A stretch of DNA of 35,457 nucleotides from Bacillota bacterium (GTDB taxonomy: Bacteria; Bacillota; Clostridia; Christensenellales; Aristaeellaceae), in the NCBI GenBank assembly GCA_023402355.1, contig JAEXCG010000176.1, positions 1-35,457 of the forward strand, given 5' to 3'. This document shows positions 23,327-31,941 of the stretch, piece after piece. Position 1 is the stretch's first letter; the number at the start of each line of letters is the position of its first letter. The notes under the pieces were generated by a model. It was not told where the DNA came from. It saw only the letters and a list, made by a program, of their open reading frames with translations, and ran no database searches. A program made the position numbers and the translations under genes.

Positions 23327-24265
23327 CTATTGGGCTGCCTGGACGATCGCCTTCGCCAGATAGGGCATGGACGCGAGCGCCTCTTCCAGCGTGTTCATGT
23401 TGTTGCCCACCTCGATGAGGACCGCGCCTTCGGAGATGTGCTGGTTAAAGCGCCCCGTCTTCATCTTTACGGGGTATGAAAGTCCCTCCACCTGCGCGTT
23501 TAAGGCGTCGGTGATCGCCTGCGCGAACACGAGGTTGACTTCCCAGTTCGGCTTCTGCTCGAACTCTTCCCCGCCGGACGTGCCGGTCCCCTTTCCGATG
23601 AGCACCATGACGTGGGCAAGAGAGCTCTTCCCGTCCGAGACGCTGTTGTGCTCGGCCATGGAAGCGACATAAGCGTCGCGGTGCAGGTCGATGTAGTAGT
23701 CGAACGTCTCCCCACGCTCCCGATACGCCTCCAGCGTTTGAAGCGAACGCGTATAGGCGGTGGAGAGCACCGGCGGCTCGTGTGCCGTTATGTCGTGCAC
23801 CACCTCCATGCCGAGCTTTGTCAATTCCTCCGTCAGCGCATCCCCGACCCTGACGACGTTGTAGCGATTGTCCTTCGTGCGCCAGCGCTCGGTGGGCGTG
23901 TATGCGTTGGCATCGGTCGGCTCGTACGCCTCCCAGGTGTGCGTGTGATAGATGAGAACGCGCTTCTTCTGCTGAGGCTGGTGGGTGCGGCGGATGACCT
24001 CAATGCGGATGTCCCCCGGCTGGGGAAGCTCATCCGGCTCCACCTCCACGCTCTTGCCTGACGCGTCCGGCGTGGACTGCGGGAACGCGAAGAGGTTTTC
24101 TTCCTGCCCAAGGTCCTGATAAGCCATCGCGGGCACCGCCGCCTCGTCGCCTCTGAGGCCGCCGAGGCCAAGGCCCAGGCAGAAGAAAGAGACAGCCGCT
24201 ACGATGAGCATAGCGGCTCGTCCCTTATTTGAAAGGATGATCTTCTTCAAGGTTTCAGGCTTCAT
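23327..24265 (-). CDS. spoIIP: Stage II sporulation protein P (peptidoglycan amidase/endopeptidase)
   Basis: 312 residues. An N-terminal membrane anchor (about 15-38) precedes a linker and the SpoIIP amidase_3-like domain. Its zinc/catalytic motifs are HTHTWEAY (His107, His109, Glu112), DLHRDAY and the C-terminal FNQHISEGAVLIEVGNN with the second catalytic Glu. In B. subtilis SpoIIP works with SpoIID and SpoIIM to thin septal peptidoglycan during engulfment. ATG 24265 follows GGGGTG. It lies directly downstream of gpr, the conserved gpr-spoIIP order, and indicates an endospore-former. Confidence 0.95.
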   Translation of the reverse strand: MKPETLKKIILSNKGRAAMLIVAAVSFFCLGLGLGGLRGDEAAVPAMAYQDLGQEENLFAFPQSTPDASGKSVEVEPDELPQPGDIRIEVIRRTHQPQQKKRVLIYHTHTWEAYEPTDANAYTPTERWRTKDNRYNVVRVGDALTEELTKLGMEVVHDITAHEPPVLSTAYTRSLQTLEAYRERGETFDYYIDLHRDAYVASMAEHNSVSDGKSSLAHVMVLIGKGTGTSGGEEFEQKPNWEVNLVFAQAITDALNAQVEGLSYPVKMKTGRFNQHISEGAVLIEVGNNMNTLEEALASMPYLAKAIVQAAQ

Positions 24266-24323
24266 CGTTTCACCCCGCTTTTCTCTATCAACTGTATGCA
24301 AAAAACATCACAAACATGCCGCC

Positions 24324-25250
24324 TTACGACATGAGCAGGGAGATTTCCGCCGGGTCGAGCTGCGGATGCAGCGCCTGATTGATGCCCGTGGCGACGATCT
24401 CTGCCATGTGCTCGATCAGGGTATCGACCTCGCGCGGCGTGACGACCAGATCGCCTAACTGCTCCGTCACGACTCTCTGAATCAGCGCGTCGACGACCTG
24501 CTCCTGATCTTGCCCTTCCTCCTGAACGTCCTGCACCAGATAGGAGAGCGCGTCGCGCGCGATGGTCGCAGCGTAGACCACCATCGGCACGCCGATTGCG
24601 ATCACCGGCACCCCCAGCGTGCTCTGCGTGAGGCCCAGCCGATGGTTGCCGACGCCCGAGCCGGGCGCGATGCCGGTATCCGCGATTTGCAGCGTGCTGC
24701 AAATACGCCCGGACTCGCGCGCCGCGAGCGCGTCGACCGCGACGACAGCCTCGGGGTGAACGTGGTGGACGATCCCCCGGACGACCTCCGCCGTCTCCAT
24801 GCCGGTGATGCCCAGCACGCCGGGCGCGACCGCGCTGACCGGACGCACGCGCTCCGAAAGCGACTGCGGCAGGTGCGCGCGCAGGTGGCGCGTCACGAGC
24901 GTAGCGTCCACGACGCGCGGCCCGAGGGCGTCAGCCGTCACGCGCCGGTTTCCGAGCCCTACGACGAGCACGTCGCCCTCCGGCGGCAGCATCTGCCGAA
25001 GGCTCTTTGCGAGCTCGTCCGAAAGCTCTTTTCGCACGTCCAGATCGAGCTGCGATTGCTGCTCGAAGCTGAGCGTCACGTAATGTCCGCGCGGGCGCTG
25101 CATCGTCTTTTCGGCCTGTTCGGTCACGATTTTTACGACGGTTCGCTCGACGGCCCCGCTTCGCTCCGTCGTAAGCTCAATTCCCTCGCGCTCTTTCTCA
25201 CTCGCCATCTGGTGGCGTTCAAGCGCTAAATCCGTAAACACGCTTCGCAT
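24324..25250 (-). CDS. gpr: Germination protease GPR (spore endopeptidase)
   Basis: 308 residues. GPR degrades small acid-soluble spore proteins at germination and is made as a zymogen with an N-terminal propeptide. FTDLALE at the start matches the family's TDLA start region. VVGLGNRRVTADALGP, VDALAAR, and DTGIAPGSGVGNHR are the conserved core, with the family's catalytic Asp candidates in them. The frame also offers a GTG at 25277 without a ribosome site; ATG 25250 follows GGGGAAG and fits homologues. I saw no convincing SigF/SigG promoter upstream. It is divergent from rpsT. Confidence 0.95.
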   Translation of the reverse strand: MRSVFTDLALERHQMASEKEREGIELTTERSGAVERTVVKIVTEQAEKTMQRPRGHYVTLSFEQQSQLDLDVRKELSDELAKSLRQMLPPEGDVLVVGLGNRRVTADALGPRVVDATLVTRHLRAHLPQSLSERVRPVSAVAPGVLGITGMETAEVVRGIVHHVHPEAVVAVDALAARESGRICSTLQIADTGIAPGSGVGNHRLGLTQSTLGVPVIAIGVPMVVYAATIARDALSYLVQDVQEEGQDQEQVVDALIQRVVTEQLGDLVVTPREVDTLIEHMAEIVATGINQALHPQLDPAEISLLMS

Positions 25251-25376
25251 GCTCTTCCCCGTCCAATCATTTTTCACTCAGGCTGTGCAGACGGGCACGA
25301 AACTATGCATGGCGGCATTTGCCGTCTTTTTATTGAAAAAGTCTGGGAAAAGAGGCGTTTTCGAGAAAGATAAAGC

Positions 25377-25405
25377 TTGCAATCGGATTGAAAACATGGT
25401 AAAAT
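25377..25405 (+). promoter_or_regulatory. Promoter for rpsT
   Basis: TTGCAA (25377-25382), 17 bases, and TAAAAT (25400-25405), with a leader of about 40 bases before the TTG start. Confidence 0.75.
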
Positions 25406-25453
25406 ACTATTTGCTGATTCTAAAGCGAATGATACATGAGGAGGTGAACTGTT

Positions 25454-25726
25454 TTGCCGAACATTAAGTCTGCTATTAAGCGCGTCAAGGTGAGCGAAAC
25501 CAAGAATCTTCGCAACCGCATGGTGAAGTCTGCGACCAAGACCACGCTCAAGAAGTATGAGGCTGCCCTCGCTTCTGATGCGAACGCCGCTTCCGCGTTG
25601 CTGGGTTCCACCTCCAGTGCTGTCGATAAGGCTGCGGCAAAGGGCGTCATCCATAAGAACGCTGCAAACCGCAAGAAGGCCCGCTTGGCCCGTGCTCTCG
25701 TGAAGGCACAGGCTGCCGCGAAGTAA
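25454..25726 (+). CDS. rpsT: 30S ribosomal protein S20 (TTG start)
   Basis: 90 residues, small and Lys/Ala-rich. It starts PNIKSAIKRVKVSE and contains KNAANRKKARLARAL near the C-terminus, the S20 signature. It binds 16S rRNA early in 30S assembly. The start codon is TTG at 25454-25456 with a near-perfect AGGAGGTGA 7 bases upstream; there is no nearby ATG. E. coli rpsT also starts with UUG, where this is linked to autoregulation, so a similar control is possible here. It has its own promoter and terminator, between the divergent gpr and the convergent holA. Confidence 0.97.
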   Translation: MPNIKSAIKRVKVSETKNLRNRMVKSATKTTLKKYEAALASDANAASALLGSTSSAVDKAAAKGVIHKNAANRKKARLARALVKAQAAAK

Positions 25727-25738
25727 TGCGAAAAGAAA

Positions 25739-25768
25739 CCCGGTTCGTTTGAACCGGGCCTTTTTTTA
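25739..25768 (+). terminator. Intrinsic terminator of rpsT (also usable by holA)
   Basis: CCCGGTTC (25739-25746), loop GTTT, GAACCGGG (25751-25758), then CC and seven T. The leftward strand also has TTTCTTTT after the stem, so it may stop the holA operon. Confidence 0.93.
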
Positions 25769-25818
25769 TTCCCCTGACACGCAGCGAGCGCGCCCATCTA
25801 TGCGTGAAAAGCGGCGCT

Positions 25819-26835
25819 TCAGGCCGTTTTCCCGCACAGCATGAGCATCGCCCGCTCCAGCGCTGCGTCCTCCCGCATGCGGCCGCTCTTGATCGCAAAG
25901 TCCGTCTCTTCGCACAGCGCGACACAGCGCGCGAGGGCCGCTGCGTCGTACCCGCGTACCTGCCCCTGTATGCGGTTAAACACGAACGAAGGGACGCCAA
26001 GCCGCTTCATCTGCTCTCCCTGCGGCACCTTTCCCTCCTGCATGAGCTTTGCGTGCAGGAGCTGACGGTATTGCCGCTGAAGGAGCGCGAGAATGCCGAT
26101 GCGCGCCTCCCCCGCCTCCAGCAGATGTGAAAGCAGCCGGAACGCCTGCTCCTCCTTGCCCGCGAGGATCGCGTCCACCATGTTGAAGACGGTGCACTCC
26201 AGCGTCTTGGTAGCGACCTGCTCGATGTCCCCGTGCGTAATTTCCGCGCGCTCGCCCGCGAAGCTGACCAGCTTTTCGATTTCTCGCAGCAGCATCGTCA
26301 GGTCGCGGCCGGAGGTGAAGGCGAGGAACTGCGCGTCCTGCGGAGAAATCGTCTTGCCGTATCCCTTGAGCGTGGCGCGCATCCAGCGGGCGAGCTCCAT
26401 ATCGTCCAGCGGGTCGAACTGCACGGCCGTCGCGCCCTTTGTAAGCGCCTGCGAGAGCTTTTTGCGCTTGTCGATCGCGCCGCCGCAGTAGAAGACCAGA
26501 CAGCTCGTTTCGGGCACGCGCGGGATGTACGCGGCAAGCCGCTCCGCCTCCGCCGCCTCGTCTCTCGCGCGCCCGGCGGTGAGCAGGGCGCTGTCCCGCA
26601 CGACGACGAGGCGGCACGCATCCATCATCGGCAGCGTTTCGCACGAGGAGATGATGGTATCGGCGGAGGGGTTGTCCAGAATCGTCTCGTTCATCTGCTC
26701 CAGGCCCGGCGTCAGGATGCGCTCGCGCAGCTTTTTCAGCGCGCTTCGCTTAACGTGTTCTTCCTCGCCGGAAAACAGGTAGATGCGCGCGGGCGATCCG
26801 TTCTTCAGCGCGTCAAAAAATGCCTGATGTGTCAT
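25819..26835 (-). CDS. holA: DNA polymerase III delta subunit
   Basis: 338 residues. The delta subunit opens the beta clamp within the clamp loader. The N-terminal YLFSGEEEHVKR segment (about 19-30), VVVRDSALL, a CLVFYCGG-type strand and the domain III LLRQYRQLLHAK-like helices (here LLQRQYRQLLHA) fit the HolA family. ATG 26835 follows AGAGGGA. Its first 23 bases overlap the end of comEC, and comEC-holA-rpsT is the common Firmicutes order, although rpsT here is on the other strand. It is the last gene of the long regulator-to-holA operon. Confidence 0.95.
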   Translation of the reverse strand: MTHQAFFDALKNGSPARIYLFSGEEEHVKRSALKKLRERILTPGLEQMNETILDNPSADTIISSCETLPMMDACRLVVVRDSALLTAGRARDEAAEAERLAAYIPRVPETSCLVFYCGGAIDKRKKLSQALTKGATAVQFDPLDDMELARWMRATLKGYGKTISPQDAQFLAFTSGRDLTMLLREIEKLVSFAGERAEITHGDIEQVATKTLECTVFNMVDAILAGKEEQAFRLLSHLLEAGEARIGILALLQRQYRQLLHAKLMQEGKVPQGEQMKRLGVPSFVFNRIQGQVRGYDAAALARCVALCEETDFAIKSGRMREDAALERAMLMLCGKTA

Positions 26836-29131
26836 AGAAAATCCCTCTGTCCTGCACAAAACGGCGGACGCTGTAGCCCCCGTTTCGGATTCGTATTTCA
26901 ATCGCGCCGCATTCGTCCGTGCGCAGCGCCGGAACCCCCGCTTCCCGCAGGCGCTCCATCACCTCTTTCGAAGGATGCCCGTAAGCATTGTCGCCCACGC
27001 TGACGAGCGCGAGCGACGGCGTAGCCTGCCGCAGCAGCTCCATGCTGGTGCCGTTTTTCGCCCCGTGATGCGATACCTTCAGTATATCACAGTCTGTGCC
27101 CGCATGCACCTCGTTTTGGACGGGCACGTCTCCTGTCGTCAGGATCGCCACCCCGTCCGCCTCGACGCGGAGCATCAGGCAGCGGCCGTTGGCGCCTTCG
27201 GCGGAGGGCGTGGGACAAAGCACGTCGACCCGGATGCCCGGCGCGGTCTTCACGACGTCGCCCTGCGCGTAGCCCTCCAGCGAAGCGCCCTGCGAGACGG
27301 CGCGGGAAAGCGCTTGCAGCACGCCCGCGTCGGTATCCGCCGCCTCGATGCCGGTCGGAAGCCCGATGCGTGAGATCGGGACGGCGGCGTCGAGCAGGCC
27401 GGAAAGCCCACCCGCATGGTCCGTATCCAGATGGCTGAGCAGCAGCAGGTCGACGCCGCGCCCTTCCTTGAGCAGGAGATCCCGAAGCGCTTCCCCGTCC
27501 GCGGGCCCCGTATCGATGGCGAGGGTAAAGTCCCTCGTCAACAGGACGGCGCCGTCCCCCTGCCCGACGTCCAATTGAATGTAGCGGACGGCAAGGTTCC
27601 CTGGAACGAGCCACAGGCACAGGGAAGCTGCAAGCGCCGCGAAGCAGGCGGCGAGGCGCGCGGACTTTCGCATATGAGCATAGGGACTCAGAAGGAAAAA
27701 GCAGAGGACGCAGGAGACGGCGACCGGCAGCGGAACGCGCGGAATGCGCAGGCTGCCCAGCGGGAAAGAGGCAAAAAAGCGAGACAGCACCTCCATCGCG
27801 CGCAGACAGTCGCCCACGAGCCACGCGAGCGCCCGCCCCAGCGGCAGATAGACGGCGCTTAAAAGCAGCGACACGAGCCCGGTCGGCACCGCCAAGCCTG
27901 CGAGGGAGATGCACAGCAGGTTGGCCGGTATGCCGAGCAGCGGAATTTCCCCGAAGAACATCGCCTGCGCCGGAAGGGAAGCCGCCTGCGCGGCGACGGC
28001 GATCGACAGGCTGCCCCGCAGCCATTTAGGTAAAAAGCGAAGAGCGCCCTCTATGCGCGGATGCAGGAGCACGATCCCCAGCACCGTCGTAAACGACAGC
28101 GCGAATCCCATGTCAAAGAGCGCAAGCGGCTCAAACGTCAGGATCAGCAGGGCGGCCGCGGCCATCGCGGAGGGGGCGTTGTAATCCCGCCCGGAAGCCC
28201 TCGCGGCCAGCAGGAGCAGGCTCATGACGCAGGCGCGTACGGCGCTCGCGGGCGCGCCGATGAGCAGGCAATACCCCACGAGAAGCGCCGACGTGAGGAA
28301 GAGGCGCAGCCGGATCGACAGAGAAAACCGATCGAAGAACGCGGCCAGCAGGTATGCCAGGAGGCCGACGTGCAGACCGGACACCGCCAGCAGATGCGCG
28401 ATGCCGCTCTTTTTAAAGGCGTCGTACAGATCCTGCGCAAGACCGCTCTTGTCCCCCAGCAGCAGCCCCTGCATCATCCCGGCACGCGCGCCGTACAGGT
28501 CGTCTATCCGCTCGGCAACAGCCTCGCGCGCCGCGTCGAGCAGCGCGAACGGTCGGACTGCGCCGGGTCCCGAAACGCCTGTCACGCGGGTGCCGTACAG
28601 GCCAAAGTCCATGCCGCGCCCGCGAAGATAGCGGTAGAAGTCAAACCCGCCGGGGTTTCGCTGTCCCTGCGCTTCGTAGACAAAGCCCTCAAAGCGCACC
28701 GTCTCCCCGACGCGCGGCGCCGAGCGCTCTGCGCACGGAAGGCTCGCGTACGCCTTCGCGTCCGTGCGCTGCGTGACGCCGTCGCGAGTGACGCGCACGT
28801 CCGTCATGCGGTAGGTAGCCCGGCCCTTCTCTTCGTCGTACTTGAGCTTTTGCTCGATGCGCGCTTCCACCTGCGCCTCCCCCGGAGGCGGCGTCTCGAC
28901 GCGCCTGAGCGCAAGCGAGCAGCGCGTCAAGCCTGCAAGGGCAAACAGCAAAAGCAGCGGTACGTAGACGAAGCGCCTGCGCCCCGCGAGCAGTAGGACG
29001 CATACGCCGAGCAGCAAAAGCTCCAGGATGAGAAACGCGTAATGGAAGGAGACGAGGCTGCCGGCCGCCGTGCCCGCCATGTAGGCGAAAGCGGCGTATA
29101 GCAGCGCGTAACGCGGCCGCTCCTCCCTCAT
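26813..29131 (-). CDS. comEC: ComEC/Rec2 DNA-uptake channel
   Basis: About 772 residues. Three domains are seen: an N-terminal helical/OB part (DUF4131, about 1-200), a Competence domain with many membrane helices (about 210-500, with KKSGIAHLLAVSGLHVGLL), and a C-terminal metallo-beta-lactamase-like domain (about 530-760). The last carries HLDTDHAGG and VSHHGAKNG. ComEC moves single-stranded DNA across the membrane in transformation. The ATG at 29131 follows GGAGG; a GTG at 29146 with GGGGAG is a good alternative. It begins about 30 bases after the dead P-type ATPase gene. No comEA/comEB is adjacent. Confidence 0.95.
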   Translation of the reverse strand: MREERPRYALLYAAFAYMAGTAAGSLVSFHYAFLILELLLLGVCVLLLAGRRRFVYVPLLLLFALAGLTRCSLALRRVETPPPGEAQVEARIEQKLKYDEEKGRATYRMTDVRVTRDGVTQRTDAKAYASLPCAERSAPRVGETVRFEGFVYEAQGQRNPGGFDFYRYLRGRGMDFGLYGTRVTGVSGPGAVRPFALLDAAREAVAERIDDLYGARAGMMQGLLLGDKSGLAQDLYDAFKKSGIAHLLAVSGLHVGLLAYLLAAFFDRFSLSIRLRLFLTSALLVGYCLLIGAPASAVRACVMSLLLLAARASGRDYNAPSAMAAAALLILTFEPLALFDMGFALSFTTVLGIVLLHPRIEGALRFLPKWLRGSLSIAVAAQAASLPAQAMFFGEIPLLGIPANLLCISLAGLAVPTGLVSLLLSAVYLPLGRALAWLVGDCLRAMEVLSRFFASFPLGSLRIPRVPLPVAVSCVLCFFLLSPYAHMRKSARLAACFAALAASLCLWLVPGNLAVRYIQLDVGQGDGAVLLTRDFTLAIDTGPADGEALRDLLLKEGRGVDLLLLSHLDTDHAGGLSGLLDAAVPISRIGLPTGIEAADTDAGVLQALSRAVSQGASLEGYAQGDVVKTAPGIRVDVLCPTPSAEGANGRCLMLRVEADGVAILTTGDVPVQNEVHAGTDCDILKVSHHGAKNGTSMELLRQATPSLALVSVGDNAYGHPSKEVMERLREAGVPALRTDECGAIEIRIRNGGYSVRRFVQDRGIFYDTSGIF

Positions 29132-29160
29132 TTCTCCCTCCGGCACATTCTCTCTCCCCT

Positions 29161-30390
29161 TTAGACGCGTCTTTTGTAGTACAGCGCGATGCAGGTATAG
29201 ACGACCGCGACGGCAGGCAAAAACAGCCAAAGCAGACTGAATCGGGCTAAAAACGACGCGAGGATGAGCGCGCCCAGCAACGCGGCCGCTTTGCCGGCGC
29301 TTCTCGCCGCTTCCACCAGCGTACACAGGCGGTGGCGCGCGACCTGAATGTCCGCGAGCGCTCCGTCAAGCCCTGCCTGCGGCGGGAACGCTACCTCGAT
29401 CCCTTCGACGGGTATCTCACCCAGGCTGCCCGCCGTGCGAAGCTGCACGCCCGTGGGCTTGAAACGGCCGTTCTGCACGCTGACGCCCGCCTTTTTTGCG
29501 ATCGCGCGGGCCGAAGCGTCCGCCTCACCCAGAAAGGCGGTGCGAACGCCGCTTGCGAGCAGGGCTTTCACGCGTTCCTTCGCGCCATCCTTCAATGTAG
29601 GCTCGAGCGCGACATAGCCCAGGAATGCAAAGCCCTCGTCTTGCGACATGGCGTAGCCCGTGACGCGCATTCCCTGCCGCAAGGCCCGCGCCGCAAAGCC
29701 TTGCAGGGCCTCGCGCTCTGAATCCTCCATGGGGCGGGGCGCTTCCTCCCAGATGAGCCCGCATCGGTCGAGCACGCCCGTCAGCGGGCCGCAAAGAAAG
29801 GTGCGCGCCCGGCCGCCATCCTGATGCTCGCTCAAAAGCACGCCGTCCTCTTCCCTGTGCTGTCGAAGCAGCGGGAACTGCCCGCGCAGTTTTTCCCCGT
29901 CATAGCCGAACGAACGGGCGTACGCGGCGTCCTCCTCCTCGGCGCACAGCGCGCTCGCGGTGCACAGGAACATCCACGCGCTCTTTCGGCGCAGCGCGCG
30001 CTCGTCCTCCTGGGAAAAGGGCGCCCCGACCTCGCTTACGCCGTACAGGCCGTCGGTCAGTTCTCGTAAATCGATCAAATAGAGCACCGACACCCGGGCG
30101 ATCTTTTGCATTCGGCCGATCGCCGCGCGCAGGCTCCCCTTTTCGCCCATCGCGGCGAGGGCTTCTTTCAGCACGGCGAGCATGCCCAGAGGCGTCACGG
30201 CGAGCGCTAAAAGGAGCAAGCCCTGCAGAATATACGAGGGCGCGTCGCGCCGCAGGAGGCCTGCTAGCAGCGCAAGGCCCGAGAGGACGCCCCATCCGAT
30301 GAGAAGCTCTTTTGTCGCGCGCGTGAAGCGCTCCGCCGGTTTTCTGCGCACAGAACGCCTTCTTTTCAGCCGCATGGTCAGCCCTCCCAT
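29161..30390 (-). CDS. Catalytically dead P-type ATPase-like membrane protein
   Basis: 409 residues, not named in families I know. The order of short matches follows a P2-type ATPase cytoplasmic domain. TPLGMLAVLKEAL and a RVSVLYLIDLRELTDG stretch sit where the phosphorylation loop DKTGTLT should be. CGPLTGVLDRCG matches KGAPEVVLERC, GMRVTGYAMS matches GLRVLAVAY, and LGYVALEPTLKDGAKERVKA plus ASARAIAKKAGV match the P/hinge region. The phosphorylation motif, TGD and GDGVND are absent, and only about two helices flank the domain at each end. It is probably a pseudo-enzyme with a regulatory or scaffold role. ATG 30390 follows AGGAGGA and overlaps the GerMN stop as ATGA. Confidence 0.68.
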   Translation of the reverse strand: MGGLTMRLKRRRSVRRKPAERFTRATKELLIGWGVLSGLALLAGLLRRDAPSYILQGLLLLALAVTPLGMLAVLKEALAAMGEKGSLRAAIGRMQKIARVSVLYLIDLRELTDGLYGVSEVGAPFSQEDERALRRKSAWMFLCTASALCAEEEDAAYARSFGYDGEKLRGQFPLLRQHREEDGVLLSEHQDGGRARTFLCGPLTGVLDRCGLIWEEAPRPMEDSEREALQGFAARALRQGMRVTGYAMSQDEGFAFLGYVALEPTLKDGAKERVKALLASGVRTAFLGEADASARAIAKKAGVSVQNGRFKPTGVQLRTAGSLGEIPVEGIEVAFPPQAGLDGALADIQVARHRLCTLVEAARSAGKAAALLGALILASFLARFSLLWLFLPAVAVVYTCIALYYKRRV

Positions 30391-31928
30391 CAATCCTCCT
30401 GGAGGATAATGCCCGGATTGCGCACGAAGTAACCGCGCATTTCCATCGAACCGGCGAGCGACTCCACCTGCGCTCCGCTTACGAAGAAACAGACGCGCCG
30501 CACCTGAGACAGCTCCGTCATGGTGTTGACGATGGTGTAGATGACGTTTCGCTCTTCCTGCGGGCTGAGGCCGGAGCACGCGTCGGCAAAGGCCTGCGAG
30601 ACGTTGATCAGCATCACGTCGTCCACGATTTGAAGGCCGATGACGTCTGCGTCGCTGATCCCCTCCGGCAGCGCGGGGGCAAGGCCCTCCTTTGCGTCCG
30701 CGCGCTGCGGCCCTTCGAGGAGCTGGCGGAACAGCGACCGGGGTATAGAGCTCTGCTTTTGCGGCACCGGACGGTTGACGCCCGCCAGCATGTCGCCGGA
30801 CTGCGTCGGAAAGTACAGGCGGCTGTACTCGGCCAGATAAGAGCTGAAATTGCTTCGCATCAGAATGCCGCCCTCAAAGCTCTGCTCCCTGCCGTCCAGG
30901 CTTTCCTCCGCGCTCAGCTTGTCGACGAGCTTGTCGCCGATGTGGACGACGACGCCGTCGAGCATCGGGATGAAGCCCGTCAGCGTGTACGTCATCATCG
31001 CAAGGAACAATCCCTTGGGAATGGCCGACGCTGCGAGCGCCTCTTCCAGCTCCGGAGAAAAGTTCAGACGGATGATCGTGTAGGAGCTGCCGGCAAGGCG
31101 GCTCTCTTCCGGCAGGCCGATCAGGTAGTCGAGCGGCGAAAAGGCGCTGGGTGAGCCCTGCACCGCGCTCGCGCCCTTGCCCCATTCCCGCAGGAGTTCC
31201 GCCGCGTAATCCACGGTAGAGGGGGAGGCAAAGGAGACGCTGTGTACCTCAGGCACCATGTAGCGCGCGCCGGGCATCGGAAAGTAAAGCGTCGCCATCT
31301 TCGTTAAGGCGGCGCCGCTTCCTTGGGCGCGCTGCCCCTCGAACTGGTTCCACAGCGCGGATACGTCCCCGCTCGCGCTGCGCGAAAGCGTGCCCATCGG
31401 TATTTGCGCGCCTAAATCCTGTCCTTCCTCCCTGCCCTCCACCAGCACGTTGACGTAGTCCACGCCGGAGAGCTCCGTCAGGGTGTTGGCGATTGCGACC
31501 CGGGCCGTGAACAGCTCCTGAGGCTCGAGCGTGCGCGCCTGGGAAGATAGATTGACCGTCACGATGCCGTTGGATACCTCGACCGCGGACGCGCCGCTCT
31601 GCACCTCGATGCCCGGCGCGATCGCGCGCATGCCCTCCTGCATCGGGTCCGCGAGCAGGGCCCTGAGCACCGCTTCCTCCTCCGTCATGTTGTTTGACAC
31701 GTAGATGCTGCGCACCGTGGAGACGAGCTGCGCGCCGTCGTAGCTCAGGTAGTGCAGCACGGCGTCCAGCGTTCGGGCGGACGTCATATCGCCCTGCGGC
31801 GCGTCGTAGACCACCGATATGTCCGAAGCGATCGGCTCGGACGGCGGGCGTTCCTCGATTTGCTCCACGCAGCCCCCCAGCATCAGGCAGCAGAGCAGCG
31901 CGGCCAGCAGCCGCCTTGTTTTTTTCAT
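30390..31928 (-). CDS. GerMN-domain lipoprotein
   Basis: 512 residues. A signal peptide ends in a lipobox LGGC with Cys20, so it should be lipidated and LspA-processed. Two or three GerMN-like repeats can be followed (about 85-175, 215-345 and 365-495), each ending in a TLTEL/TMTEL helix and a V-x-V-x-V strand. GerMN domains occur in the germination protein GerM and in vegetative lipoproteins next to two-component systems. Its role here is unknown; envelope function is inferred. Strong GGAGGG ribosome site. It is read after the second GerMN protein and before the dead ATPase, with a 4-base overlap. Confidence 0.85.
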   Translation of the reverse strand: MKKTRRLLAALLCCLMLGGCVEQIEERPPSEPIASDISVVYDAPQGDMTSARTLDAVLHYLSYDGAQLVSTVRSIYVSNNMTEEEAVLRALLADPMQEGMRAIAPGIEVQSGASAVEVSNGIVTVNLSSQARTLEPQELFTARVAIANTLTELSGVDYVNVLVEGREEGQDLGAQIPMGTLSRSASGDVSALWNQFEGQRAQGSGAALTKMATLYFPMPGARYMVPEVHSVSFASPSTVDYAAELLREWGKGASAVQGSPSAFSPLDYLIGLPEESRLAGSSYTIIRLNFSPELEEALAASAIPKGLFLAMMTYTLTGFIPMLDGVVVHIGDKLVDKLSAEESLDGREQSFEGGILMRSNFSSYLAEYSRLYFPTQSGDMLAGVNRPVPQKQSSIPRSLFRQLLEGPQRADAKEGLAPALPEGISDADVIGLQIVDDVMLINVSQAFADACSGLSPQEERNVIYTIVNTMTELSQVRRVCFFVSGAQVESLAGSMEMRGYFVRNPGIILQED

Positions 31929-31941
31929 CCCTGTCCCTCCG

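Noticed and set aside
25251..25376. A SigF/SigG-type promoter before gpr
   Set aside because: A GCATA-like element occurs near 25310, but no matching -10 at the right distance could be found.
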